The translations under genes and the position numbers were made by a program. From NCBI RefSeq assembly GCF_900112165.1, contig NZ_FOKY01000005.1:1-60729 (forward strand): a DNA stretch of 60,729 nucleotides, given 5' to 3'. Shown in pieces: positions 18,630 through 26,191 of the stretch. The notes beneath the pieces are model-generated. The model searched no databases. It was not told the DNA's origin and saw nothing but the letters and a program-made list of their open reading frames with translations. This DNA comes from Brevinema andersonii (GTDB lineage: Bacteria > Spirochaetota > Brevinematia > Brevinematales > Brevinemataceae). Position 1 is the first letter of the stretch; every line of letters starts with the position of its first letter.

Positions 18630-19151
18630 GTGCGCATTTACAAGATTTTGGGATTACTGCTAACCGCATCTCCAGTTGTGATCGCCACCGATGATATTTT
18701 CTTTCCCTATTCCATACTGGGACTTACGTTATTTATTATGACTCTGATTATAGAAAAATTATGGACTATCGAATCCGTAATTGAATTTTTTTTATGGTTG
18801 GGAATGGTTTTATGTATTGTTACTTACCAGCCGCAAATTTATATAGTTTTTCAAGCATATTTTGCAATTACATGTTATATATTTCTCTCTACACGGTTTG
18901 TGAAATTTCAAATTTTGATTGCAGCCGGATTTATTTGCTCTGTCGGCATGATTTTTTCGCCAGTGCTGCATACAGCAAGTTATATTTTTTTGAGCTTTTT
19001 ATTTTTTTTAGACAAATATTCAAGTAAACTGTCAGAACAGCCACTTATTGATTATGATAATGCCGAAATGGTTATTCCAGAAACGACAACTAATGAAGAG
19101 GAGGCGGATTTTGTTATTCCAGCACCCGAAAATCAAGAAAATATGGACTAG
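18630..19151 (+). CDS. Hypothetical multi-pass membrane protein
   Basis: The product is 173 residues with about five hydrophobic segments over residues 1-135, followed by an acidic soluble tail (about 140-173). The start is GTG at 18630 with AAGGAG 5 nt upstream; the ATG at 18628 is in another frame. The family is not recognised. The 3' end overlaps the next gene by about 40 nt, so the two are probably translated together, and a shared envelope role is possible. It has its own sigma-70 promoter. Confidence 0.75.
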   Translation: MRIYKILGLLLTASPVVIATDDIFFPYSILGLTLFIMTLIIEKLWTIESVIEFFLWLGMVLCIVTYQPQIYIVFQAYFAITCYIFLSTRFVKFQILIAAGFICSVGMIFSPVLHTASYIFLSFLFFLDKYSSKLSEQPLIDYDNAEMVIPETTTNEEEADFVIPAPENQENMD

Positions 19152-20757
19152 TTTAGTCCTCGTCAGTTTTTTATTGACTCTTCATCCGAGTTATGCATTT
19201 CGGTCGCGTTTTATTGTACCGTTCAACGAACTTGAAGATGCGCTTCTCAATAACTTTGACAGTCTTTCAATCACTGAAGCAGCACTTGTTGCCAGCGGAA
19301 TCGATGCTGATTTGTATCAAACATACAGTGCAGAAATCAATCGCTGGGAAAACGATATTCGATCGCGCTTATTACCCGGAGCCAGCGAATACAAAATTGC
19401 CGAAACTATATTAGCTTATTTACATGACCATGTTTTTAAGCGTTACCGCTTATCATCCACCACTCTTCAGGAAGTATTTGAGTCCGGTGAATTCAACTGC
19501 CTTTCCGCAACAATTTTAACCGGTATTCTACTACAGCATTTCGGCATCGAAACAAAAGGTATTGTGCTGCCAACGCATGTTTATATTTTTGCCGTGCTCG
19601 ATGGAAAAAACACCGAAATCGAAAGTACCATCAAACAAGGATTGCTCATTGCTCAGGATAAAAAATTGCAGGATCAGTTTAACGGCCTGACAGGCTTCAG
19701 CTACGAAAACAACAAGAGAAAAATTGTAATTTCCTGGTCGGAAACGACAGGACTTTTATACTCCAACCGTTCTTACTTCGATGCTCAAAAATCACGATTC
19801 AAACAAGCGTTTCAAAATATGATGAAAGCCCAAGTCCTGCTTGCCAGCGCACCCAGCGAAGAAAGCAATCTGACAGCTGGCTATTTGAATTATTCTTATT
19901 ATGTCTTCAAACAAGAAGACCGCCCGCTGCAGGATTATTTGTATGCATTGGAGGTTCTCGAGGAAGGCATCAGTCGCTATCCGCGTTATAATGTGCTTAA
20001 AGGCAATTATTTTCAAGGAGCTAACCTCGTTTTGCAGCGCATGATTATGAATAACTTGACCCCTGATCAAATTGACATTTTTATGGCAAGGTCACAGCAG
20101 CACCTTTCGGCAAAAGATTTTGAAAAATTTAACTACAACCGCTATTTGCGTGAAGTTTTATATTATCTCCGCACTAAAAAAGACCTGACTAATGCTCAAA
20201 AAGCACTCCTGAATATGTGGCAACAAAATCCAGACGCAACGGATGTAAAAAGTTTAATTCAAGAATTTAGCTATACACTTGTGCAGGCAGATTTGAAGAA
20301 AAATCAATCCGGCCGGATTGATAGTGCTGTCTTATCGGCTTTAGCACCGTTTCCTGCAAAGTTGACTCAAGAATATTTAAGTGGATATTATTCGGAGGTC
20401 GCACGAAAGTTGTTTTCGCGTCAAAATTTTACCGAAGCCGTTGCTACGATGGAACAAGGCCACAACCAATTAGGAGCCCACAAACTGATCATAGAAAACG
20501 GATTTTTCTATGCAGTCAATGCTGCACAGCATTTTCTAGATCGTGAAGTGTACGAAGAAGCTTTGAAGTTCTACCAAAAAGCCACCTACTTCAAAAATAA
20601 TCCGCAAGTATCAGGAAATATAGCAATCCTTTATGAAAAACTTGCTCTCAATGCCCTTGAAAATAACAATAAAAAATCTGCGAAAAAGTGGCTAGATGAA
20701 GGATTAAAATTCTCCCCTAACAACAGACGTTTGATTATTATTGCAGAAAAAATGTGA
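19111..20757 (+). CDS. Secreted transglutaminase-like/TPR protein
   Basis: The product is about 548 residues. A signal peptide spans about residues 1-30 (SLVLVSFLLTLHPSYA). A transglutaminase-like fold follows: FNCLSATIL with Cys130 and THVYIF with His156 are the likely catalytic pair. TPR-like helices fill the carboxy-terminal half, ending in a repeat reading KKSAKKWLDEGLKFSPNNRRL. The start is set at TTG 19111 because GAGGAGG lies exactly 6 nt upstream (19098-19104). ATG codons further upstream (19048, 19093) lack a ribosome site and would spoil the signal peptide. The substrate is unknown. Confidence 0.78.
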   Translation: MLFQHPKIKKIWTSLVLVSFLLTLHPSYAFRSRFIVPFNELEDALLNNFDSLSITEAALVASGIDADLYQTYSAEINRWENDIRSRLLPGASEYKIAETILAYLHDHVFKRYRLSSTTLQEVFESGEFNCLSATILTGILLQHFGIETKGIVLPTHVYIFAVLDGKNTEIESTIKQGLLIAQDKKLQDQFNGLTGFSYENNKRKIVISWSETTGLLYSNRSYFDAQKSRFKQAFQNMMKAQVLLASAPSEESNLTAGYLNYSYYVFKQEDRPLQDYLYALEVLEEGISRYPRYNVLKGNYFQGANLVLQRMIMNNLTPDQIDIFMARSQQHLSAKDFEKFNYNRYLREVLYYLRTKKDLTNAQKALLNMWQQNPDATDVKSLIQEFSYTLVQADLKKNQSGRIDSAVLSALAPFPAKLTQEYLSGYYSEVARKLFSRQNFTEAVATMEQGHNQLGAHKLIIENGFFYAVNAAQHFLDREVYEEALKFYQKATYFKNNPQVSGNIAILYEKLALNALENNNKKSAKKWLDEGLKFSPNNRRLIIIAEKM

Positions 20758-20764
20758 GGTTCTT

Positions 20765-21430
20765 ATGAAATTTAAAGCTGTTATTTTCGATTTGGACGGC
20801 ACATTGGTTGATACTTTGCAGGATTTGGCCGATTCCGTCAATGAAGCTTTGCAACAGTTAAACTTACCTCAACACTCCTACGAAGAAATCCAAAAAAAAA
20901 TAGGATATGGTATCACAGAACTCATGATATCATGTCTTCCAACCAAACAGCAAAAAAATACAAAAATATTAGGACAAGCCCTCGAACTTACGGCAGAAGC
21001 TTATTCACGTCGTTGGATGCTGCATTCATGTTTATATCCGGGAATTGTGCATCTTCTGGATCAACTGATGTTGAAAAAAATACCAATGGCTATTCTATCA
21101 AACAAGCCAGAACGCTTTACACAAGAAATGTGCAGTTTGTTATTAAAAAAATGGGATTTTGTGTATATATCAGGAGGTAGAGATGGCTTTCCGCTCAAAC
21201 CCAATCCTTTGACGGCGCAGAATATCATCTGCTATTTCAATCAAATAGACCAAAATATCGGTACTGATATTGTTTTTGTCGGCGATGGTGATACGGATAT
21301 TCAAACTGCTATTGCTGCAGGCATCACACCTGTAGCGGTTTTGTGGGGATTTCGATCGCAAGAACAGTTAAAAAAGGCAGGTGCTTCTTATTTCATTAGT
21401 TCTCCTGCCGAGTTATTAGATTTTTTCTAA
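20765..21430 (+). CDS. gph: HAD-family phosphatase, phosphoglycolate phosphatase-like
   Basis: This is a haloacid-dehalogenase phosphatase of 221 residues. Motif I is FDLDGTLVDT (nucleophile Asp and general-acid Asp), motif II is AILSNKP, and motif III/IV is FVGDGDTDIQTAIAAGI. The closest function is dephosphorylation of 2-phosphoglycolate; another small phosphosugar (Gph/PpaX/YsaA type) is possible. The start at 20765 has GAGG 5 nt upstream and follows the previous stop by 7 nt. Its 3' end overlaps the convergent acpS stop by 15 bp. Confidence 0.85.
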   Translation: MKFKAVIFDLDGTLVDTLQDLADSVNEALQQLNLPQHSYEEIQKKIGYGITELMISCLPTKQQKNTKILGQALELTAEAYSRRWMLHSCLYPGIVHLLDQLMLKKIPMAILSNKPERFTQEMCSLLLKKWDFVYISGGRDGFPLKPNPLTAQNIICYFNQIDQNIGTDIVFVGDGDTDIQTAIAAGITPVAVLWGFRSQEQLKKAGASYFISSPAELLDFF

Positions 21431-21787
21431 CACAATCACTGCCGAAGCATATTCTCGAGTGTGAGCAAAACTAATAAAAATATCTGGCATTCCTAAATTA
21501 CACCAAAATTCGTGGGTAACACCATGTAACTGGACATTTGGTTTTCCTGATGTATCATGAGTCACTTCAATTTCATTCAACCGCAAAACTCCACTTCTCA
21601 AAGCTTTATAGGTAGCTTCTTTCACACAAAACCGTACAGCCAACCTTTCCCAAACATTTTTGGATTGAAAAGAATAATCTAATTCTTCTTGAGTGAAAAT
21701 TCGCAGTAATTTTTGCCTAGAGTGGCTACTAAATAATTTTTTTATACGAGCAACATCAACAATATCCGTACCTATTCCTATGATCAT
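21416..21787 (-). CDS. acpS: Holo-[acyl-carrier-protein] synthase AcpS
   Basis: It transfers 4'-phosphopantetheine from CoA to acyl carrier protein, activating it for fatty acid synthesis. The 123-residue protein has the family start MIIGIGTDIVDVARI (metal-binding Asp) and the motif FCVKEATYKAL with the conserved Lys-Glu. The start at 21787 is preferred over the in-frame ATG at 21802 because AGGA lies about 6 nt upstream and it matches the family start. A promoter lies at 21813-21841. It converges on gph with overlapping coding ends. Confidence 0.95.
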   Translation of the reverse strand: MIIGIGTDIVDVARIKKLFSSHSRQKLLRIFTQEELDYSFQSKNVWERLAVRFCVKEATYKALRSGVLRLNEIEVTHDTSGKPNVQLHGVTHEFWCNLGMPDIFISFAHTREYASAVIVLEKI

Positions 21788-21812
21788 ATTTTTTCCTGCC
21801 ATATAGACTTAT

Positions 21813-21841
21813 ATAATAAAGCATCTATTAGGTCCTGTCAA
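21813..21841 (-). promoter_or_regulatory. Sigma-70 promoter of acpS
   Basis: On the minus strand: TTGACA (21841-21836), 17 nt, TATTAT (21818-21813). Confidence 0.75.
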
Positions 21842-21895
21842 ATAAAAAATAATTTTCCATTTTGTTAAATTTTAGCAAGAAAAATCCCGAAATAT

Positions 21896-21925
21896 TTGAC
21901 ATAAGGGTCTGCTCTTTAATATATT
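21896..21925 (+). promoter_or_regulatory. Sigma-70 promoter of the cysteine-insert sigma factor gene
   Basis: TTGACA (21896-21901), 18 nt, TATATT (21920-21925). The expected transcript start is near 21932, which places the strong AAGGAGG at 21930-21936 at the very 5' end of the message. Confidence 0.65.
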
Positions 21926-22003
21926 CAACAAGGAGGACAAAAAATCAAAATCAAAGAGCATGATAGGAATTGGGACAATCAATTAATATCAGAAGGAAAG
22001 ACC

Positions 22004-22918
22004 ATGAATTACAAAGGAGCTGCTAAATCTTCAGAACAAAAATACTATGCACCGAATAGTATGTCAACATATTTAAAGGAGATAGATGCTATTCCACTGC
22101 TAAGCCGTGAAGAAGAACAAGAATTAACCAGTAGTTTCGGCACTTGCTGCCAGGTTTACTTGAGAGAAAATCCTGCTCATCAATTATGCAGCACCTGTAC
22201 AGCTATCAAAGAAAAACTGATTATTTCCAATTTGCGTTTTGTTGTATCCGTAGCAAAGAAATATCAAGGCAACAACTTATCGCTTGCGGACTTAATCAAC
22301 GAAGGGAATCTCGGATTACTGATGGCTGTTGACAAATTCGACCACACATTAGGATATCACTTCATTTCATATGCTGTGTGGTGGATTAAGCAGTCGATAA
22401 TGAAAGCAATTTCGGAAAAGTCGCGTATGATTCGTCTACCGATGAACAGAACTAACGAATTATTCCGGATCGCCAAATTTATCGATAAATACTCCAAAGA
22501 ATTCGGAACCAAACCTTGTGAAGCATTGATAGAAAAAGAACTAGGCATCAATAAAACCGAAATTAAAAGAATTTTGGATTTAGCCAGTGGTCATACAGCT
22601 TTAGAAGGATTAGTAACAGATGACGGGGAGTTTGATTCATTCCATATTAATATCCCGGAATTTCAGAGTCCAGAGCACAATATTATCCAATTATCTCTTT
22701 CAAACAATATCCACAGTTTACTGGATGTCCTATCTGAACGAGAACGATTTATTTTAATGAAGCGTTTTGGTTTGGATGGAGGCGATTGTTTATCGTTATC
22801 CAAAATCGGAGAATTATTGGGACTCACCAAAGAACGTGTGCGTCAATTAGAAAAGCATGCGCTTGAGCAAATAAAAACAATTGCTCAAGAAAGCCAAATG
22901 ATACTGTATTTCAATTAG
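22004..22918 (+). CDS. Group-2 sigma-70-family sigma factor with a four-cysteine insert
   Basis: This 304-residue sigma factor lacks region 1.1. It has region 1.2 (MSTYLKEIDAIPLLSREEEQEL), region 2 (NLRFVVSVAKKYQGNNLSLADLINEG, then YAVWWIKQSI), region 3, and region 4.2 (SKIGELLGLTKERVRQLEKHAL). Between regions 1.2 and 2.1 it carries about 15 extra residues with Cys48, Cys49, Cys62 and Cys65 plus His59, a possible zinc or redox site. It is RpoS/RpoD-like rather than flagellar. The ATG at 22004 has AAGGA 6 nt upstream. The frame stays open upstream to an AAGGAGG-preceded ATC at 21944. It is monocistronic, with a strong terminator following. Confidence 0.9.
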   Translation: MNYKGAAKSSEQKYYAPNSMSTYLKEIDAIPLLSREEEQELTSSFGTCCQVYLRENPAHQLCSTCTAIKEKLIISNLRFVVSVAKKYQGNNLSLADLINEGNLGLLMAVDKFDHTLGYHFISYAVWWIKQSIMKAISEKSRMIRLPMNRTNELFRIAKFIDKYSKEFGTKPCEALIEKELGINKTEIKRILDLASGHTALEGLVTDDGEFDSFHINIPEFQSPEHNIIQLSLSNNIHSLLDVLSERERFILMKRFGLDGGDCLSLSKIGELLGLTKERVRQLEKHALEQIKTIAQESQMILYFN

Positions 22919-22929
22919 GACTTTATTAT

Positions 22930-22979
22930 TTATTATAAAAAACAGTCTCTTTAGTTAAAGAGACTGTTTTTTATAATAA
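22930..22979 (+). terminator. Rho-independent terminator after the sigma factor gene
   Basis: Two 24-nt arms (22930-22953 and 22956-22979) are perfect reverse complements around a GT centre, with the core ACAGTCTCTTTA and an A-rich/T-rich base. It ends the sigma gene transcript just before the frr promoter. Confidence 0.92.
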
Positions 22980-22981
22980 AC

Positions 22982-23010
22982 TTGACCAAAGTTTTTTTTC
23001 AAAGTACAAT
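22982..23010 (+). promoter_or_regulatory. Sigma-70 promoter of frr-uppS-cdsA
   Basis: TTGACC (22982-22987), 17 nt, TACAAT (23005-23010). It begins immediately after the upstream terminator. Confidence 0.75.
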
Positions 23011-23044
23011 AATAAGAGCTTATTTAAGAAAAAGGAGAGTGGCT

Positions 23045-23605
23045 ATGACCCCAGAATATCAGGCTTTTAAAAAAAACGCTCAAGAAAGCATGGATAAAGC
23101 AATTTTATTTCTAAAAGACGAATTCAACAGACTCAAAGCTGGCCGAGCCAATATTGTCATGGTAGAAGATATTACATTTGAAGCTTACGGTCAGCACATG
23201 ACGATTAAACAAGCTGCAGCTCTATCAGTCCCGGACACTCATCAAATTGTGATCGAACCATGGGATAAATCACTTCTCAAAGACATCGAAAAAGGCATCC
23301 ATAATACGGGACTTGATTTTTCGGTAACAAACGACGGAAAAATTCTCCGTATTAATATCCCTCCACTTACAGAAGACAGAAAAAAAGAACTTGTCAAATA
23401 TGCGAAAGGCATCGCAGAAGACGCAAAAATAGTCATTCGTAATATGCGCCGAGATATCAACAATAAATTAAAAGAACATTCCAAAGAAATCAGCGAAGAT
23501 GATATTCGTAAGGAATTAGATAAAATTCAAAAAGAAACAGATAATCATATTGCTTTAATTGAAGAAACAATGAAACAAAAAGAAAAAGATATTATGGCTA
23601 TTTAG
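23045..23605 (+). CDS. frr: Ribosome recycling factor
   Basis: With EF-G, it splits post-termination ribosomes. The 186-residue protein matches family length. It shows SMDKAILFLKDEFNRLKAGRAN near the start, VTNDGKILRINIPPLTEDRKKE in the middle, and a helical carboxy terminus. The start at 23045 has AAGGAG about 8 nt upstream; the longer frame from TTG 22982 overlaps the promoter and is not coding. Its TAG stop directly abuts the uppS ATG. The order frr-uppS-cdsA is widely conserved, though pyrH and tsf are absent here. Confidence 0.97.
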   Translation: MTPEYQAFKKNAQESMDKAILFLKDEFNRLKAGRANIVMVEDITFEAYGQHMTIKQAAALSVPDTHQIVIEPWDKSLLKDIEKGIHNTGLDFSVTNDGKILRINIPPLTEDRKKELVKYAKGIAEDAKIVIRNMRRDINNKLKEHSKEISEDDIRKELDKIQKETDNHIALIEETMKQKEKDIMAI

Positions 23606-24304
23606 ATGGATCAAACTGTTCCTCGACATATAGCAATTATTCCTGATGGGAACCGCCGATGGGCTAAAGCGCATAACTTAACATCAGCCCAAGGTCATGA
23701 AGCTGGTTTTCTTGCTCTAAAAAAAATTCTTGAAGAATGCCGCGATTCCGGACCCGAAATTTTAAGTTTTTATGCCTTTTCTGTCGAAAATTTTAAACGA
23801 AGCGAATTAGAAATTAAAAATCTATTTAGCCTCTTAGATAAAGTATTAAAAAATTTCGTACAAGAACTACAACAACAAAATATCAAATTAATCATTACCG
23901 GATCTCGCAAAGAGCTGCCATCCACACTTACCAAAAAACTTCATCAGGCATGCCAGGAATGCTCAACAGGTAAATTTATTCTTAATATTTATGTTAATTA
24001 TGGGAGTCAACAAGAAATAGTTCATGCAGTACAACAAGTTGCTCAACAATGTTCAAACGATACCTTACAGCCAGAAGATATTACTAAAGAATTATTTGAA
24101 ACTTTCATTAACCCTCATAACTTGCCACCTGTTGACTTACTTATTCGTACATCCGGTGAATATAGAATCAGTAACTTTCTACTATGGCAATGTGCTTATA
24201 GTGAATTTTTATTTTCATCCAAATTATGGCCAGATTTTACGCCGGAAGACTTCCAAAATGCCCTCATAGAATTCAAAAATAGAAATCGACGGTTTGGCAC
24301 ATAA
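23606..24304 (+). CDS. uppS: Undecaprenyl-diphosphate synthase (isoprenyl transferase)
   Basis: It condenses isopentenyl diphosphate units onto farnesyl diphosphate in cis to make the lipid carrier for peptidoglycan and polysaccharide. The 232-residue protein has IPDGNRRWA with the catalytic Asp near residue 14, SFYAFSVENFKRS, and the carboxy-terminal signature RTSGEYRISNFLLWQCAYSE. Its ATG follows the frr stop with no gap, so translation is probably coupled; cdsA follows after 27 nt. Confidence 0.96.
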   Translation: MDQTVPRHIAIIPDGNRRWAKAHNLTSAQGHEAGFLALKKILEECRDSGPEILSFYAFSVENFKRSELEIKNLFSLLDKVLKNFVQELQQQNIKLIITGSRKELPSTLTKKLHQACQECSTGKFILNIYVNYGSQQEIVHAVQQVAQQCSNDTLQPEDITKELFETFINPHNLPPVDLLIRTSGEYRISNFLLWQCAYSEFLFSSKLWPDFTPEDFQNALIEFKNRNRRFGT

Positions 24305-24331
24305 CATTTAATTTTATAAAAAGGATTTTTT

Positions 24332-25168
24332 ATGATAAAACGATGGTTGACAGCTCTTATTGGTATTCCTGTCACACTTTGGGTCATTATGACAGACATC
24401 GGAAATGGATTTCCACTATTTATTACTGTATTACTTACAGCATTACTGATCAACATTGAGATCGCATCAATGGCAAAAAATAAAAAACATACCTATTCTT
24501 TTTGGCTAATCAATATGATTATTCCTATAGCACATGTTTTATCATACTTAAAAGCTATTAATGCCATTAATTTCACACAATGGGCTGTAGGACAAATATT
24601 TATATTCTTTTTTCTATTTTATGCCACGATCAGCAAAAATCTTAGCAATACCAATAACTATTCAGCAGCTTTTGAAACACTAGGGTTCAATTTTATTGCC
24701 TATACTGTACTGATTTTTATGCTACCTCTCTTCATTATTCTTAAAACAATTGCTCCTCATGCTATTGCATTGATTTTATTATTTACATTTTGTTGGGTTA
24801 GCGATGCTGCTGGTTTATTTACAGGTATTTTGTTCGGCAAGCACAAACTTACTATGCTTCCCAGTAAAAATAAAACTTTAGAAGGATTTATAGGATCCTT
24901 TATCATCAATTTGCTGTTGAGTGTTCTGTGTTTTTATGTTCAAGGATTATTATCTTTTCCATTCCACTGGTCTATATTAAAATGGCTAAGTTTCGGATTA
25001 TTAATGAGCTTTGGATCAAATTTTGGGGATCTTACTGAATCATTAATTAAAAGATGGACTTCCGTTAAAGATTCAGGAACATTATTACCCGGGATGGGGG
25101 GCTTATTTGATACTATTGATAGTCCTATTTTTGCGGCACCTATAGTTTGGTTATTTTTCAGTTTTTAA
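24332..25168 (+). CDS. cdsA: Phosphatidate cytidylyltransferase
   Basis: It makes CDP-diacylglycerol from phosphatidate and CTP, at the start of phospholipid synthesis in the inner membrane. The 278-residue protein has about eight membrane segments. The family signature is at the carboxy terminus: KDSGTLLPGMGGLFDTIDSPIFAAP, with the metal-binding Asp residues. SDAAGLFTGILFGKHKL and SKNKTLEGFIGS occur in the preceding loop. AAGGA precedes the ATG by 7 nt. It is the last gene of the frr-uppS-cdsA operon and converges on the rnpA-yidD gene, 87 nt away. Confidence 0.96.
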   Translation: MIKRWLTALIGIPVTLWVIMTDIGNGFPLFITVLLTALLINIEIASMAKNKKHTYSFWLINMIIPIAHVLSYLKAINAINFTQWAVGQIFIFFFLFYATISKNLSNTNNYSAAFETLGFNFIAYTVLIFMLPLFIILKTIAPHAIALILLFTFCWVSDAAGLFTGILFGKHKLTMLPSKNKTLEGFIGSFIINLLLSVLCFYVQGLLSFPFHWSILKWLSFGLLMSFGSNFGDLTESLIKRWTSVKDSGTLLPGMGGLFDTIDSPIFAAPIVWLFFSF

Positions 25169-25255
25169 TTTCTTTTATATAAGAATAATACAGCATAGCA
25201 ACATTTGGAATTTCAACGAAATCTTCAGAAAATATTTTAAAAAGATATTTAATTT

Positions 25256-25888
25256 TTATCTTTGTTGCTTATTTTTAGGTTTTGGAATAGGATTATACCC
25301 AAAACTACCAAAAGGATGGCATCGTAATAAACGTCCTGTAATTAAATATAATCCTTTAAAAAATCCATGCACACGCAATGCATCTAAAGCATATCCAGAA
25401 CAACTAGGTCGAAAACGACAAGCATTAGGTAAAAACTTTGATAGATATTCCTGATAGAATAAAATAATAAAAAAGATAACTCTAGTGATGAAAGACATTT
25501 TGATACTTGGAATTGCTTCTTTAAGAGATAGTCTGCCTGTTTTGTGCATTAAAAGAAAATAATAATCGCTCAAGAAATAAAAAAACTGTTTCAATTCAAA
25601 ATAAAGGTCTTTTTTGCACTGAAAAGGTCGTATTTGCCTAATTAAAACTTTAACAGAACATATTTTTGTTTGGCAACGGAAAGTTTCTCTAATAATTCGT
25701 TTTATATAATTACGATAAACAGCATTACCAAATTTTCTAGATACTATGATCCCTAATTTTGGATAATCATATACTATTATCTTCAAAACAAAAAAGCTTC
25801 CATCGAAACAGAAACCTTTATTGAAAAATTCTTGAAATTCTTTTTGAGAGCAAATTCGATAGTTTTTACTATAAATACAATTTTTCAC
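25256..25888 (-). CDS. rnpA-yidD: Fused RNase P protein component and YidD membrane insertion factor
   Basis: One uninterrupted 210-codon frame joins two proteins. Residues 1 to about 112 are RnpA, the protein subunit that helps RNase P mature tRNA 5' ends; the family signature SRKFGNAVYRNYIKRIIRETFR is at about 50-71. Residues from about Met131 are YidD, an amphipathic factor assisting YidC-mediated insertion, with LFYQEYLSKFLPNACRFRPSCSGYA and LLRCHPFG. Both halves are full length, and a short linker replaces the usual stop and start. The frame begins with GTG at 25888, 12 nt after rpmH, with only a weak ribosome site. An internal start at Met131 could also make free YidD. No yidC follows. 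Confidence 0.9.
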   Translation of the reverse strand: MKNCIYSKNYRICSQKEFQEFFNKGFCFDGSFFVLKIIVYDYPKLGIIVSRKFGNAVYRNYIKRIIRETFRCQTKICSVKVLIRQIRPFQCKKDLYFELKQFFYFLSDYYFLLMHKTGRLSLKEAIPSIKMSFITRVIFFIILFYQEYLSKFLPNACRFRPSCSGYALDALRVHGFFKGLYLITGRLLRCHPFGSFGYNPIPKPKNKQQR

Positions 25889-25900
25889 TATGCTAAAATA

Positions 25901-26035
25901 TTAAACAGTTAAACGAACACGACCTTTTGCACGACGACGGGATAATATAGCTCTACCATGGCGATCAGCCATTTTTGCCCTAAAACCGTGTTTTCTTGCA
26001 CGTTTAATTTTGGATGGATGCCAAGTGCGTTTCAT
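25901..26035 (-). CDS. rpmH: 50S ribosomal protein L34
   Basis: The 44-residue basic protein begins [20 protein letters not shown] and ends [12 protein letters not shown], which is diagnostic of L34 of the large ribosomal subunit. It lies 23 nt downstream of the tRNA-Phe gene and 12 nt upstream of rnpA-yidD, all on the minus strand. There is no room for a separate promoter between the tRNA and rpmH, so all three are probably co-transcribed. The usual dnaA neighbour is absent. Confidence 0.97.
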   Translation of the reverse strand: MKRTWHPSKIKRARKHGFRAKMADRHGRAILSRRRAKGRVRLTV

Positions 26036-26058
26036 GATTTACTCCACTAAAAATAACT

Positions 26059-26131
26059 TGCCGAAAGGCGGAATCGAACCACCGACACGAGGATTTTCAG
26101 TCCTCTGCTCTACCTACTGAGCTATTTCGGC
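26059..26131 (-). tRNA. tRNA-Phe (GAA)
   Basis: This 73-nt cloverleaf on the minus strand has acceptor arm GCCGAAA paired with TTTCGGC, D arm GCTC...GAGC, and anticodon stem GAGGA/TCCTC with loop CTGAAAA, giving anticodon GAA. The T arm is CGGTGGTTCGATTCCGCC-like with the TTCGA loop, and the discriminator base is A. CCA is not encoded. It heads the transcript carrying rpmH and the RNase P protein gene. Confidence 0.97.
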
Positions 26132-26145
26132 ACATATAGTCAAAC

Positions 26146-26174
26146 ATTATAACATCACTCTAAAAAAATGTCAA
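26146..26174 (-). promoter_or_regulatory. Consensus sigma-70 promoter of tRNA-Phe/rpmH/rnpA-yidD
   Basis: On the minus strand: TTGACA (26174-26169), 17 nt, TATAAT (26151-26146). All 12 bases match consensus. The transcript would start only about 8 nt before the mature tRNA 5' end. Confidence 0.9.
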
Positions 26175-26191
26175 GATTTTATAAAAAATCT

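Noticed and set aside
21960-21986. Eight-codon upstream ORF before the sigma factor gene
   Set aside because: The nearest strong ribosome site is 23 nt away, and the peptide has no attenuator feature.
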